Notes: generated from the sequence alone by a model not told the origin. DNA of 64,000 nt from Flavitalea plasmicola (GCF_030546645.1 NZ_JAUOTO010000007.1:62001-126000), one strand, 5' to 3'. Positions 43,506 through 53,194 are shown, counted from the first letter of the stretch. Made by a program: numbers and translations.

Positions 43506-45167
43506 TCAACGACCCGGGACTTCCCGCTTCATGAACACAAACCCATTTTTGCGGTATAGCTCCTTCAGCTGCGGGAACTTATAGTTTTGTTCCCTGTCCA
43601 CTTTCGTGACAAAATAAACAGGCTTGTCGATGGGGCCCGACACCAGCCATTGCTCATCATATGAATTGGGATTCGCAGGCTTTTCCTTCATCGTATAGAA
43701 CAGCTCGCCATAGCTTTTAAAGCCCAGGCAATGTACATAACAATCTTCTCCCTGACGGGCAATGAAGAAATCGATGTTAGCACCCTGCGAATAGCGCTCT
43801 ACCTTAGGAACAATAATAGCGGAAGCCAAAAAAACGACGATCGCCATGCCGACGAAGAGGGTCCGGGCGGCGTTATCGAACTGGCCTTGCCGTAATTTTC
43901 GTATGCCGACGATCAGCGAAACGACCAGCAGGACGCCCACCAGCCCTTCCCATCCCGACCAATGCACTTCCGCCTCCATATTGCCCCTGGCAAAAGTATC
44001 GTCGACATAGGGGGCCAGCCTTTTCACGTTCAGCCCGATGATCGCCACCCCCAGCAATAGCAGGGAGATCAGTCCCCCGAGGATTGCCGTCAGCACACCC
44101 ACGTATTTCTTGTAGACGGCCTCGCCCCGCTGCCACTTATAGATGGAATAAGCCGCCAGGAAAGTGACGGGGAACCACGCCAGCGACGAGTAATGTATGA
44201 TCCGGGACTGGACAATAGTGAACAGGATGGTCACCACCCAGAACAAAAAGATCATCCATTTCTTAAAGTCCTTGTCGTACCGGCTGCCGTATTGGTTCTT
44301 GAAAAAAGCAGGGATGGCCAGGATCGAAGCAGGGAAGCAGCCCACCAGCAATACGATATAGTGATACCCGAAGAATCCGGCCTGGTCCGCATCGTGCGTG
44401 GTGAACAGGCGGTATTGGTATTTTAGGAACTCATTGATGAACCAGGGCCCCCGCTTGGCCGTCTCATACCCATACCAGGTGGACAACACCAGGAAGGAGA
44501 TCACCAGGAAGAGCAGGGCATGCCCCCAGCTGAAATAGAATTTCCAACGGTTATAAATGAAGTAGACCCCCAGCACCAGGAGGAAGACCATCAGGGCCAC
44601 CTGCCCCTTCGTGAGCACAGCGAGTCCCATGAATACCCCTGACCAGCACACATAGAAATACAGCGGCCTGGTCAATCCCTCCTTGTCAAAGCCATTCCGC
44701 TTCCAATGGTATAATATGAAATAATAAAGTGAGAGAAAGGTAAAGAGGTTGAACCATGGATCGATGATGCCCGACTTGAAATACATATTGGGAAAGAGCG
44801 ATCCCCCATAGGCCAGGGCCCAAAGGACGCCAAACCGGGAGTCATAGATCCGCCTGCCGATGCAAAAGACCACAATGAGCGTGACGATGCCGCAAAGGGC
44901 ATTGGGAAAGCGCGAGGCGAACTCATTCACCCCAAAGATCTTCATGGCCGTGCTTTGCATCCAGAAGAACATCGGGGGCTTTTCCCAGAAAGGTTTGAAA
45001 TCCACATATACGCGGGAATAGTCGTCCAGCTTGATCATCTCCCTCGAGCATTCTGCGAAATTGATCTCGTCCCAGTCGAACAAATGCACGCGGCCCAGAA
45101 AAGGTATAAAAAACAGGGCGCCGAGAATGGCGATGAGTACGATAGTGGTGGTTTTGTTCAAACGCAT
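43506..45167 (-). CDS. GT-C glycosyltransferase (ArnT/PMT-like)
   Basis: 553 residues with a dozen TM helices. The catalytic first loop FDWDEINFAECSREMI and the KPFWEKPPMFFWMQ segment place it in the ArnT/PMT (GT39/GT83) superfamily, which transfers sugars from polyprenyl-phosphate donors on the periplasmic side. It is followed upstream by a GT2 that could make such a donor. The acceptor (lipid A, protein or other) is not evident. Confidence 0.9.
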   Translation of the reverse strand: MRLNKTTTIVLIAILGALFFIPFLGRVHLFDWDEINFAECSREMIKLDDYSRVYVDFKPFWEKPPMFFWMQSTAMKIFGVNEFASRFPNALCGIVTLIVVFCIGRRIYDSRFGVLWALAYGGSLFPNMYFKSGIIDPWFNLFTFLSLYYFILYHWKRNGFDKEGLTRPLYFYVCWSGVFMGLAVLTKGQVALMVFLLVLGVYFIYNRWKFYFSWGHALLFLVISFLVLSTWYGYETAKRGPWFINEFLKYQYRLFTTHDADQAGFFGYHYIVLLVGCFPASILAIPAFFKNQYGSRYDKDFKKWMIFLFWVVTILFTIVQSRIIHYSSLAWFPVTFLAAYSIYKWQRGEAVYKKYVGVLTAILGGLISLLLLGVAIIGLNVKRLAPYVDDTFARGNMEAEVHWSGWEGLVGVLLVVSLIVGIRKLRQGQFDNAARTLFVGMAIVVFLASAIIVPKVERYSQGANIDFFIARQGEDCYVHCLGFKSYGELFYTMKEKPANPNSYDEQWLVSGPIDKPVYFVTKVDREQNYKFPQLKELYRKNGFVFMKREVPGR

Positions 45168-45194
45168 TACCAGGCTTTTGGCCGCAAAGATATC

Positions 45195-45944
45195 CTATTT
45201 AAGAGGTTTATACATCTCTCTTTTCATGACGCCCCATTTACAGAGACGGTGGACGACAGACACCTGGAGGACACCCAGTCCATATACCACGCTGCGCCGG
45301 AAATTGATGCTGGAAGCCTCTTCAAAATAGCGGGTAGGGCAGGTGATCTCCGCGATCTCGTAGCCCAGGTAAATGATCTGGGAAAGCATCTGGTTGTCGA
45401 AGACAAAATCCTCCGAGTTGATGTCGTAGTTTATCCGCTGGAGGATCTCCCTGGAAAAAGCCCTGTAGCCCGTGTGGTATTCGGCCAGCTTTTGCTTGAG
45501 CATCACGTTCTCGAAGAACGTCAGCATCCTGTTGAAGATATATTTATACAGGGGCATGCCGCCATGCAAGGCGCCCTTGCCAAGGGTCCTGGACCCCAGC
45601 ACCACCTGGTAAACATTATTGGCAATGAGCCAGGCCATGGAAGGTATGAGCTTCGGCGTATACTGGTAGTCGGGATGGAGCATGATCACGATGTCCGCCC
45701 CCAGCTCCAGCGCCTTGTTATAGCAACTTTTCTGGTTGCCGCCATAACCCCTGTTCTTGTCATGCTTGATGATATGGGAAATACCCAGCTCGCGGGCCAC
45801 AGCCACCGTCCGGTCGCTGCTGTTGTCGTCGACCAGCACCACTTCGTCCACGATGTCAAAAGGGATTTCTCCATACGTCTTACGGAGGGTAAGCTCGGCA
45901 TTGTAAGCCGGCAGCACGATCACCAATTTTTTACCTTCAAGCAT
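45195..45944 (-). CDS. Family 2 glycosyltransferase (dolichyl-phosphate-mannose synthase-like)
   Basis: 249 residues with LVIVLPAYNAELTL, the nucleotide-binding VDDNSSDRT and an HPDYQY loop in place of the usual DxD, as in many polyprenyl-phosphate glycosyltransferases; no C-terminal TM pair. It is 27 bp upstream of the GT-C gene on the same strand, so it probably supplies the lipid-linked sugar for it. A CAAAAATA (minus-strand TATTTTTG, 45972-45979) is a candidate -7 element. Confidence 0.9.
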   Translation of the reverse strand: MLEGKKLVIVLPAYNAELTLRKTYGEIPFDIVDEVVLVDDNSSDRTVAVARELGISHIIKHDKNRGYGGNQKSCYNKALELGADIVIMLHPDYQYTPKLIPSMAWLIANNVYQVVLGSRTLGKGALHGGMPLYKYIFNRMLTFFENVMLKQKLAEYHTGYRAFSREILQRINYDINSEDFVFDNQMLSQIIYLGYEIAEITCPTRYFEEASSINFRRSVVYGLGVLQVSVVHRLCKWGVMKREMYKPLK

Positions 45945-45971
45945 AAGACGTTAAAATAGTTGAATTTTCTC

Positions 45972-45979
45972 CAAAAATA
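45972..45979 (-). promoter_or_regulatory. -7 element upstream of the GT2 gene
   Basis: TATTTTTG on the minus strand matches TAnnTTTG, 28 bp from the GT2 start codon. The -33 element is not clear (nearest TTG about 25 bp further). Confidence 0.35.
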
Positions 45980-46038
45980 GAGCGCAAACGTACGTATATC
46001 ATATCAATACAGAAAATTTTAGCTGTAATTCTGCAATC

Positions 46039-46662
46039 CTACTGCGGGGACGGGAATTTTTTGATAAAAAACCAATGGACGAGAAGGGCCGTCGTCACGC
46101 CGAGGAAGGACCCCATCAATACATCCGTCAGGAAATGCTGCCCCAGGTAGATCCTCGAATACCCTACCGCGACAGCCGTCAGCACGTAAAATACATTCGT
46201 CCTTTTATTCTTCTCGAAGATGGCCAGCATGGTCGCCAGCGAGAATACCGTAGTGGAATGCCCCGAGGGAAAGCTGCTATACCCGCGGCGGGTGATACCA
46301 TCGATGAAATAAACGTATTCCCTGTGATCGAAGACCTCCCAGGGACGGGGCATGGAAAAGACATTCTTCAGGATCTGCGCCAGCAATGCCGACAGCAGAA
46401 AGGCGGAGAGGAGCTGCCAGGCCTGGGACCAGCGGCGCAGCACCATCAGGAGAATAACCACCGCGCCCGCGAAAATGCCATCCCCCAGATAGGTAAAACC
46501 AATAAAAAAATAGTCTAATGGGCTTCGATGAAAAGGGTTCAGGAATAAGAAAGTGGCCATTTTCCCTTTCATCAGAAGGAATATCAGCCCTACCAGGAAA
46601 AAAAAACCATAACAGAGAAGAAAATTGCGATTGACTGCAATGATTGATCTCAGTCTATTCAT
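46039..46662 (-). CDS. PAP2 family phosphatase
   Basis: 207 residues with six TM helices and the three-part PAP2 signature: K-x6-RP (KNVFSMPRPW), PSGH (SFPSGHSTTVFS) and SR-x5-H (YSRIYLGQHFLTD). The enzyme removes phosphate from lipid phosphates such as undecaprenyl pyrophosphate or phosphatidate, at the outer face of the inner membrane. It lies 12 bp downstream of the FAD-oxidase gene, so it may belong to the end of the phosphonate transcript. Confidence 0.92.
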   Translation of the reverse strand: MNRLRSIIAVNRNFLLCYGFFFLVGLIFLLMKGKMATFLFLNPFHRSPLDYFFIGFTYLGDGIFAGAVVILLMVLRRWSQAWQLLSAFLLSALLAQILKNVFSMPRPWEVFDHREYVYFIDGITRRGYSSFPSGHSTTVFSLATMLAIFEKNKRTNVFYVLTAVAVGYSRIYLGQHFLTDVLMGSFLGVTTALLVHWFFIKKFPSPQ

Positions 46663-46674
46663 CCGGCAAAACTA

Positions 46675-47808
46675 CTACAAACCTTCCACTAATTCCTCGG
46701 CAAGACCAAAAGAGAGGGTCATGCCCGCTCCTCCCAGCCCGTTGATCACATATACATAAGGCTCCGGAGAAAAGAACAGATCGGACGCTCCGTCCGTCAG
46801 CTTCGCATATATGCCATTCCAGGTCTGGGTGACACGCCAGTCCTTCACCTGGACGAACGTACGCAGATAGTCCAGGATCATCCGGTTGATAAGCTCCTTA
46901 TCAAAGGGATCGTGCGTGAGGCCGTATTCGTGCGAATCGCCTACCGTCAGCTCGCCATTGCCATTCTGAGCGACCATCACGTGAATGCCCCGATCCAGGT
47001 AATCCGGCAGCTCTTCCGTATAACGTTGCTTCAACCCTGTCAGGGATGCGGCGGCCTTAAAGCTATTATAATGGATGAGAGAAAGTCCTCCGCAAAGCGC
47101 AGGCCCTATACGCCATTCCGCAGGCTGCGGTGCGAGGCGCAGCATCTGCAGCTTGCATTTGGTGACTGGCTGCCGTGAAAAATGCTCGGGATACAGCGTT
47201 TCAAAGTCCGCGCCATTGCATATGAAGATCAGGTCCGCCTCATGTTCTTCGTCATTGCCGATGTATACCGCCTGATCCGAAATATACGAAACACATTTCC
47301 CCCAATGGAACGCTACTTTCAGCTGCCCGGATAGCCAGTCCGGCAAGGCCGATACAGCCTCCCGGGGATCCACGATCAATTCATCCCTGCTATAAAGGCC
47401 GCCCAGCAGCCCTTCGGGAACCACCGCGGTCGATGCGCCGGCCACGCCCGCCCTGTCCAGCAATTGCACCGGTCTTCCCTCTTTACGGAAGATCTCCGCC
47501 AGCTCCTGCAAGACCAGCCATTCATCAGCGTGGTAAGCAACATGAAGGCTTCCTGCCGGCTCAGCCCAAAAATCCGCCTTTGGAGCAAGCTCTTTCCATA
47601 TCTCCCGGCTGCGGACCGCCCTGTCATACATCTTCCCCGCCGGCTGACCAATAGGCCAGATCATGCCAAAATTGCGGATGGATGCGCCCACCGCCTTATC
47701 GCTCCTTTCGAAGACCTTTACGGAAAATCCCCTCAACGCAAGGGCCCTGGCGGTTGCCAGCCCTACGATGCCCGCTCCGATGACAATGGCTGATCGAGAT
47801 GATTGCAT
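46675..47808 (-). CDS. FAD-dependent oxidase of the phosphonate-associated TIGR03364 type
   Basis: 377 residues of the DAO fold. The FAD-binding IVIGAGIVGLATARAL is at 8-23 and the hallmark GASIRNFGMIWPIGQP follows at about 41-56. The family TIGR03364 is known for its frequent association with phosphonatase-like HAD proteins (TIGR03351) and is thought to deaminate an aminophosphonate, perhaps hydroxy-aminoethylphosphonate. Here that HAD gene lies two genes upstream, which supports the assignment. Role and substrate are inferred from family and context. Confidence 0.85.
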   Translation of the reverse strand: MQSSRSAIVIGAGIVGLATARALALRGFSVKVFERSDKAVGASIRNFGMIWPIGQPAGKMYDRAVRSREIWKELAPKADFWAEPAGSLHVAYHADEWLVLQELAEIFRKEGRPVQLLDRAGVAGASTAVVPEGLLGGLYSRDELIVDPREAVSALPDWLSGQLKVAFHWGKCVSYISDQAVYIGNDEEHEADLIFICNGADFETLYPEHFSRQPVTKCKLQMLRLAPQPAEWRIGPALCGGLSLIHYNSFKAAASLTGLKQRYTEELPDYLDRGIHVMVAQNGNGELTVGDSHEYGLTHDPFDKELINRMILDYLRTFVQVKDWRVTQTWNGIYAKLTDGASDLFFSPEPYVYVINGLGGAGMTLSFGLAEELVEGL

Positions 47809-47826
47809 AAATTACCTATTTCTTTT

Positions 47827-47870
47827 TACACCGGTGATGCTTATTCCGAAACTTAACCATCCCCGGTGTA
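47827..47870. repeat. Inverted repeat between the MFS and oxidase genes
   Basis: Arms TACACCGG (47827-47834) and CCGGTGTA (47863-47870) separated by 28 bp, in an 83-bp gap. Could be a regulatory site or a stem that modulates read-through to the oxidase gene; not recognised as any known element. Confidence 0.35.
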
Positions 47871-47891
47871 CATCTTATAATTGACCTTCGG

Positions 47892-49232
47892 TCAGCGGAT
47901 CTGTGATCCGCTCCGGTAGATCCTGTCATATAGCACAGCCCCCCATAGCACCAGCACTATGCCAACGGTAGCCGCTACGTAGAAGATCGCCGTGAAAAAG
48001 TCCACCCATGTATAACGTATCTGCACAAATTCTTTTAACAGGAGGACGACCACCGTACCCAGGTAGCCGAACGCATCGGCGAAATAAATGAGAAAGCCCA
48101 CATTTCCTGGTACTTTATAAGCGGCCAGCATTCTTTCAAAATAAAAACAGTTGTAAGGTATATACCCCAGATAAAGCCCCGCGGAAGCGACCAGTATCCA
48201 GTTCACCGGGGAAAGGATATGCAAATGGTAGCCCGCTGTTGCCACCGCCGCCAGCACGAAGCCGCCGATGATAATGACATTATTCAGCTGGAAAGCCTTG
48301 TAATTATTTTTTATTAAATAAAATCCACCGATGACGGCCAGTACGATCAGGGACACGATGGTGCTGGTCTGCGCAAATACGGCCGCATGCTGCAATGACC
48401 CCGTCTCCGTCCACAGCTCGTTGATGAAATCTTCGCAGAAATCCCTCAGGATCGTCAACATTACATAAGCGATGATAACAGGAATAAGCGCAACGCCGAA
48501 TTGCCGGAGGAACGCTTTCCGCTGCTGTTTTTCCATAGGCAGCCGGATGGTACGTTGCGCAACATCGGCTGCCGTGGGGGGCGGCGTCTGGTTCAGCAAC
48601 CAGGTCCCCAGCAACAGCGGCCCCAGGAAAATAGCGGCCGCCGCGAAGGGCATCCACTGCTCATTGACGCCAGCATAAAGCATCAACGCCTTCCCTACGG
48701 TCTTGGCCAGCCCGCTGGCAAAAATAAAGCTGGTGGCCAGGATGGCGCCCATCAGCTCCGTCACTTTTCGACCTTCCAGGAAGCCGAACACCAGGCCCCA
48801 GATCAGTCCAAGGGGCAGCCCGTTGATGAATAGAAAAATGAAATTATAGGGCATCGGCACCCACCCGAAAAGCAGCAGCGCCGCCCAGGAGATCATCATC
48901 AGCCGGATAATATAACCCGCACGGCGGGCAGGTTGCATCATGGCGATAAAACGGATGCCATAGAACTTGCTGCACATATAGCCCAGCACCTGCGAGATCA
49001 CCAGCACCACCTTGTAAGAAACGCCGAACAGCCGGACGCCGTCATACGATGCGGCGGTGAATGGCTTGCGGAAACCATACATGCTGGAATAGACCACGAA
49101 AGAGGAAAAAGACACATATAATATGAATACCCAGGCAGGACTGGCCGACAGCCGGCTCCGGAGCGTCGGACGATCACCGGCGGCGATAGCCACGGGCTCG
49201 GTTGATATGACGGCCATCTCAGGCATGCTCAA
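47892..49232 (-). CDS. DUF5690-type MFS transporter
   Basis: 446 residues with about 12 TM helices (for example FILYVSFSSFVVYSSMYGFRK near the start). MFS members of the glycerol-3-phosphate/organophosphate antiporter style carry the same YGFRKPF motif, and this protein is probably an inner membrane carrier of organophosphonates or organophosphates. The start overlaps the end of the HAD gene by 14 bp, so it is part of the same operon. Substrate is inferred. Confidence 0.85.
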   Translation of the reverse strand: MSMPEMAVISTEPVAIAAGDRPTLRSRLSASPAWVFILYVSFSSFVVYSSMYGFRKPFTAASYDGVRLFGVSYKVVLVISQVLGYMCSKFYGIRFIAMMQPARRAGYIIRLMMISWAALLLFGWVPMPYNFIFLFINGLPLGLIWGLVFGFLEGRKVTELMGAILATSFIFASGLAKTVGKALMLYAGVNEQWMPFAAAAIFLGPLLLGTWLLNQTPPPTAADVAQRTIRLPMEKQQRKAFLRQFGVALIPVIIAYVMLTILRDFCEDFINELWTETGSLQHAAVFAQTSTIVSLIVLAVIGGFYLIKNNYKAFQLNNVIIIGGFVLAAVATAGYHLHILSPVNWILVASAGLYLGYIPYNCFYFERMLAAYKVPGNVGFLIYFADAFGYLGTVVVLLLKEFVQIRYTWVDFFTAIFYVAATVGIVLVLWGAVLYDRIYRSGSQIR

Positions 49233-49911
49233 TAATGGGTATTAGCTCTTCCAGGCTGTCGATGATATGGTCGGGATGATATTGCTCCAGCTGGACGCGG
49301 GTATACGCGCCGGTGGTGACGCTGACCACTATTCCGCAGCCAGCATTGCGGCCTTCTTCCACGTCCACTTCCGTATCCCCGATCTTCAATACCCGGGCGG
49401 GAGAAGTTATACTAAGCCGCTGCATCAATTGATGGATCATGTACGGAAAAGGTCGCCCTTCAGGTACCTCGTCGCTGCAGATCACCTGGTCGATAACACC
49501 GTGCCCATTGTCCCAGTGCAGCCGCTGCAGGATAGCATCCGTGATCGTACGGGTGAACCCGGTGTTCAACGCTATTTTCATCCCCTTCCGCTTCAGGTTC
49601 GAAAACACTTCCTCCGCATGAGGCAAAGGTCGCAGCTCCTTTTCCGTGCGGTAAAATGAGAGCATGCCGGCAATAAACCTGTCGTGGATCCTGTCTATCA
49701 GCGCCCGGTCCTCTTTACGGTGCGGCGCATATTTTTCCAGCAGTCGCCGGATCGCATCGATCTTGCGGAAGCCCATTACTTTCTTTACCTCTTCCTTCGG
49801 CACGGTAAGGCCGAACGCCTGAAAAGCCTCCATGAACGAATGGGCTACATCGCCCTTGTCATGTACGGTCGTCCCCGCTATGTCAAAAACCACCAGTTGA
49901 ATATTGCTCAT
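49219..49911 (-). CDS. Phosphonatase-like HAD hydrolase (TIGR03351 type)
   Basis: 230 residues. It shows the phosphonatase deviations from typical HAD proteins: nucleophile motif DIAGTT (Asp10) instead of DxDGT, Lys50 in the cap (VMGFRKID) at the place of the Schiff-base Lys of PhnX, and Arg instead of the motif-III Lys (PEGRPFPYM). GDTEVDVEEG is motif IV. PhnX cleaves phosphonoacetaldehyde; the like-family, which lacks PhnW neighbours and occurs with FAD oxidases, may act on hydroxyphosphonoacetaldehyde or phosphonoacetaldehyde. No PhnW transaminase is present here. Confidence 0.87.
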   Translation of the reverse strand: MSNIQLVVFDIAGTTVHDKGDVAHSFMEAFQAFGLTVPKEEVKKVMGFRKIDAIRRLLEKYAPHRKEDRALIDRIHDRFIAGMLSFYRTEKELRPLPHAEEVFSNLKRKGMKIALNTGFTRTITDAILQRLHWDNGHGVIDQVICSDEVPEGRPFPYMIHQLMQRLSITSPARVLKIGDTEVDVEEGRNAGCGIVVSVTTGAYTRVQLEQYHPDHIIDSLEELIPIIEHA

Positions 49912-49917
49912 AAAAGA

Positions 49918-50490
49918 TCATATAGTAGTTAGGTGTCGGAACATCATGTCTTTATAGTGTTCGAGATCGGGCAAAGCCTTGCCTTCGATCTTCGCCTGCT
50001 CGTCCCATTTACGCATTTTGACGATCATTCCGAACAACGGGTATTGCTCGAACGCCGTCGCTTCCTCCTCCGTCATAGGGCCGCCCTGGTATTCCAGCGT
50101 CTTCCTGCTCGCATCCGACAGCTGTGTATAATAGCCAGGTTCCCGCACCGTCAGGTACCTTTTGGCCTCCACATGGGATTCCACCAGGCGAATGACCTTT
50201 TTCGAAAAACCTTTCCCCCGCAGGAACTCCGCCCCGATGGCCTCATGGTCTTTTATACCGAACCCATCCATTCCATTCTCCCCCGTCGCCGCTTCGCTGA
50301 TATGACCAATATCATGCAGAAAGGCCGCCAATATGACCTCTTCGTCATATCCCTCCTCTTCCGCCAGCTGGGCCGCCTGCACCATATGCTCCAGCTGGGA
50401 GACCTTTTCACCGGCATATTCTTCGCCGCCGTAACTTTCATACATGCCGAAGATCTCATCGGTGATCTGCCGTGCTTTTTCACTTTCCAT
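49918..50490 (-). CDS. PhnZ-like HD-domain oxygenase
   Basis: 190 residues. The mixed-valent di-iron site of PhnZ can be placed: Tyr25 and Glu28 (YAGEKVSQ), His35 (LEHMVQAA), His59-Asp60 (FLHDIGH), His63, His82 (DHEAIGAE), His106 (ESHVEAKR) and Asp163 (RKWDEQAK). The spacing is one residue off PhnZ in most positions. PhnZ oxidises (R)-1-hydroxy-2-aminoethylphosphonate to glycine and phosphate, so this is a second C-P cleaving enzyme next to the HAD hydrolase. No PhnY-like gene is adjacent. Confidence 0.85.
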   Translation of the reverse strand: MESEKARQITDEIFGMYESYGGEEYAGEKVSQLEHMVQAAQLAEEEGYDEEVILAAFLHDIGHISEAATGENGMDGFGIKDHEAIGAEFLRGKGFSKKVIRLVESHVEAKRYLTVREPGYYTQLSDASRKTLEYQGGPMTEEEATAFEQYPLFGMIVKMRKWDEQAKIEGKALPDLEHYKDMMFRHLTTI

Positions 50491-50504
50491 AACAAATCTT
50501 TTAA

Positions 50505-51596
50505 TTATTTAAACACCGTTGGAACAGGCTCCGCCGAACCATGGTCCGGCCGGAATTGAAAACCCAGCAGCGCAGCCATGGTGGGCGCCCATTGCTTCTG
50601 GTACAGCTGCGTGTGGGTGCTGACCTCCCCTGCCGGCATCGTATCGGGCCCCATCACAGCCATCCAGATCTCACCGGACTCTTTTATTTTCTCACCATGG
50701 TCCCGCCAGGTGTCTTTCATCTTATCTCCCCTGCCATGGTCGCAGGTGACGATCAACGTGGTCTTATCTTTGTATTGAGGCATGGACTGCAGCGTGTTCC
50801 ATAAGTCCGCGATCATGGCATCCTCCGCATGGGCCTGGCTGAGATACTGGTCATACAGGCCCGCATGCGCAAAGTCGTCCGTCTCGTCGAAAGCAATGTA
50901 GAGCACCTTGGGCTGGTAGGTCTTCAGGTATTCTTTCCCGGCAAAATAAGTGATCACGTCAGGTCGCACTTCCAGCGGCTGCGGAGCAAGGAACTGCATT
51001 TCATTCACCACCTGCAAGCCCTTGTCAGGAAAATGGAGGCTATCCACTCCCGAATTTACATAAAGTCCGCTACGCCCCGTGTTAAGAATATAGGGAAATA
51101 CATCCCAGGTAGTGAAGGCGGCAACTTTACCGGCGAATCCCTTCTGCCGGCTGATAAACTCCAGCACATTGGTATTTCCATTCAGCACTTTGTCGTTGGA
51201 ATTGACAGCCGTGTCAGGATATCCTGTAAAGATCTCGTTATAGCCGGGATAGGAGAACTGGTAAGGATTAGCGACATTCACCAGGTTGCCGATGGTCCTG
51301 TTGCCATAGAGCTGCCCCTTCTCCTTTACCGTGGTCCAGAGAAAGGGGAAAAGCTTCTTCCTCCTTTCGCGAATATCCGGGCTGTAAAACATTTTATTCA
51401 GACCGTCCTTGTTCCTCGTAAATTTTTGATTGCCTGCCAGTGCGGTATCGATCCCTCCGAACACTTCCTGCCAGCGCATGCCGTCCAGGGTGAAGATAAC
51501 AAGGTTCTCGGTACGGTGGGATACGACTTGTGCGGCGCCGGGAAAGGCGCCGCACAGGATCAGCATAGAGATTACAAATAACAATTTTACCCGCAT
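50505..51596 (-). CDS. Exported alkaline-phosphatase-superfamily hydrolase
   Basis: 363 residues from ATG 51596 (MRVKLLFVIS), with a signal peptide (ends PGAAQ); a GTG 24 bp upstream would overlap the susD-like gene and is less likely. Metal ligands of the superfamily: FTLDGMRWQEVFGG near the N-terminus, AFDETDDFAHAG, and CDHGRGDK. The nucleophile region is SYPGYNEIFTGY. It should be a phosphomonoesterase, phosphodiesterase or phosphonate-type hydrolase in the periplasm, encoded 8 bp after the SusD-like gene. Confidence 0.88.
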   Translation of the reverse strand: MRVKLLFVISMLILCGAFPGAAQVVSHRTENLVIFTLDGMRWQEVFGGIDTALAGNQKFTRNKDGLNKMFYSPDIRERRKKLFPFLWTTVKEKGQLYGNRTIGNLVNVANPYQFSYPGYNEIFTGYPDTAVNSNDKVLNGNTNVLEFISRQKGFAGKVAAFTTWDVFPYILNTGRSGLYVNSGVDSLHFPDKGLQVVNEMQFLAPQPLEVRPDVITYFAGKEYLKTYQPKVLYIAFDETDDFAHAGLYDQYLSQAHAEDAMIADLWNTLQSMPQYKDKTTLIVTCDHGRGDKMKDTWRDHGEKIKESGEIWMAVMGPDTMPAGEVSTHTQLYQKQWAPTMAALLGFQFRPDHGSAEPVPTVFK

Positions 51597-51604
51597 AGTT
51601 AAAT

Positions 51605-53194
51605 TTATTTGATCAGCCACATGGCCAGGTTGATATCATCCTGTCCGTTGTACTGACGCTGGACAGCAGCCTTATAATTATCTCCATTGGAGGTGATCTC
51701 ATTGGTTGGATACTGGAAGCGCAGGGGTATCTTACCCCCGTTGCCCGTGCCCGAACCTACGCTGAAAGCGGGAATGCCCGTCCTGCGCCATTGATAATAA
51801 GCCTGCAAGCCCGAATTGCGCGCATAGGCCAGGTATTTTTGAGTAAGGATCTGGGATAGCCCGTCGTTGGTATTTCCCTTGTATTGGACTGCAGCCTGGC
51901 TGAGATAATCGCTGAAGGCGAAGTGGACTGTGTACGTTACGCTGCCAGTCCCGCCTGCATTGCGAAATACCACCTGGTTGTCGCCGTCCTTGATGCCATA
52001 AAATCCAAACATGGCCTTGATGCCGTTGGCATACCATGCCGATGCATCACCAGTCGCCCATCCACGGTTGATACCCTCTGCAATGCTAAAACACACTTCT
52101 GCATAGCTGAGGATCAGCGTCGGCTCCGCCGTATACGTAGCATAAAAATGGTTGTAATTATACAGGGAGATCTGTCCCGCACCGGACAAGGTGGAGAGCA
52201 CGCTCAGGTCGGCTCCCAGCTGGGCGCCGACAAAAGACCCATAGTCGGTGTCGGCAAGTCCAAGTCCGCGGGCGGGCTCGGCCAGTACCATAGCGCGGAT
52301 GTCATTTAATTGCCCCAGCGTGGTCAACAGGGTGGCCCCCAGGTTGAGACGACCGGCATTGTTCCCATAATTGCCGGGATTGTCCGGATAATAATTATAG
52401 GTGCTGTTATAGACATACTGCAGGTTGTCGTCGTTGCTGTTGAAAACGGGATATTTTGCAGGAGTGCCCACAATGTCTGCAAACTGCTGTTTGATGTTAA
52501 GATCGGCGGCGTCGTCAGCTCGTTTGCTTAGCTCGATCAACACGCGCAGCCTGTAGCTGTTAACCACCTTCTGCCACTCGATGAGCGCGTTGCGTCCGGT
52601 GGCATCCGCATATTTGGATGTTTCCTGGTAATACCAATCCCCCGAGAACTCCACAAACCCGTTGGCGATGAAGTCCGCAAGCATGGTATTGGCGCTATCC
52701 AGCCATAAGAGCGACTGTTTGAAAATATCCTTTTGGCTGTCGTATTTCGGAGTGGGACTGGCGGTGCCTTTCAATGCCTCGCTCATGGGCAGATCCCCGA
52801 CTTTTTCCGTCATGTTGACAAAGAACCAGGCGCGAAGGAAAAACCCCAGGGCATGGTAAGGGTTCTTATCCGTTCCCACCGCTTTTTTTGCTTCGGCTTC
52901 CATGGAGATCACATTGTTCAGTGCGCTATAGTTGAGGGTGGCGCTGCCTGTCCAGTATTTGTTATCGCCATAGTAAGTATAATTCGAGGCTATGAACTGG
53001 TCCGCCTTGTCTTCGTAATCACCGGGAAAAACGACCAGGCTGTTCAGGATGGAACGAAGGACCAGACCGGGAGGTACCGTTTGCGGCAGGTTCTTGTTCT
53101 GAGAATATTCCGCGAATTTTTTAGAGCACCCCATGGTCAGCAGTAAGACCGGGAGGGCCAGGACAAACGTGGATCGTATGATGTTGCGTTGCAT
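51605..53194 (-). CDS. SusD/RagB-like surface lipoprotein
   Basis: 529 residues. The N-terminus has a lipobox (LLTMGC, Cys at about 23), the rest is the helical SusD/RagB-like substrate-binding fold. It lies 11 bp downstream of the SusC-like gene, as usual for such pairs, and forms the outer lid of the transporter. Position before phosphatase and phosphonate genes suggests binding of an organophosphorus compound rather than a glycan; this is inference. Confidence 0.92.
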   Translation of the reverse strand: MQRNIIRSTFVLALPVLLLTMGCSKKFAEYSQNKNLPQTVPPGLVLRSILNSLVVFPGDYEDKADQFIASNYTYYGDNKYWTGSATLNYSALNNVISMEAEAKKAVGTDKNPYHALGFFLRAWFFVNMTEKVGDLPMSEALKGTASPTPKYDSQKDIFKQSLLWLDSANTMLADFIANGFVEFSGDWYYQETSKYADATGRNALIEWQKVVNSYRLRVLIELSKRADDAADLNIKQQFADIVGTPAKYPVFNSNDDNLQYVYNSTYNYYPDNPGNYGNNAGRLNLGATLLTTLGQLNDIRAMVLAEPARGLGLADTDYGSFVGAQLGADLSVLSTLSGAGQISLYNYNHFYATYTAEPTLILSYAEVCFSIAEGINRGWATGDASAWYANGIKAMFGFYGIKDGDNQVVFRNAGGTGSVTYTVHFAFSDYLSQAAVQYKGNTNDGLSQILTQKYLAYARNSGLQAYYQWRRTGIPAFSVGSGTGNGGKIPLRFQYPTNEITSNGDNYKAAVQRQYNGQDDINLAMWLIK

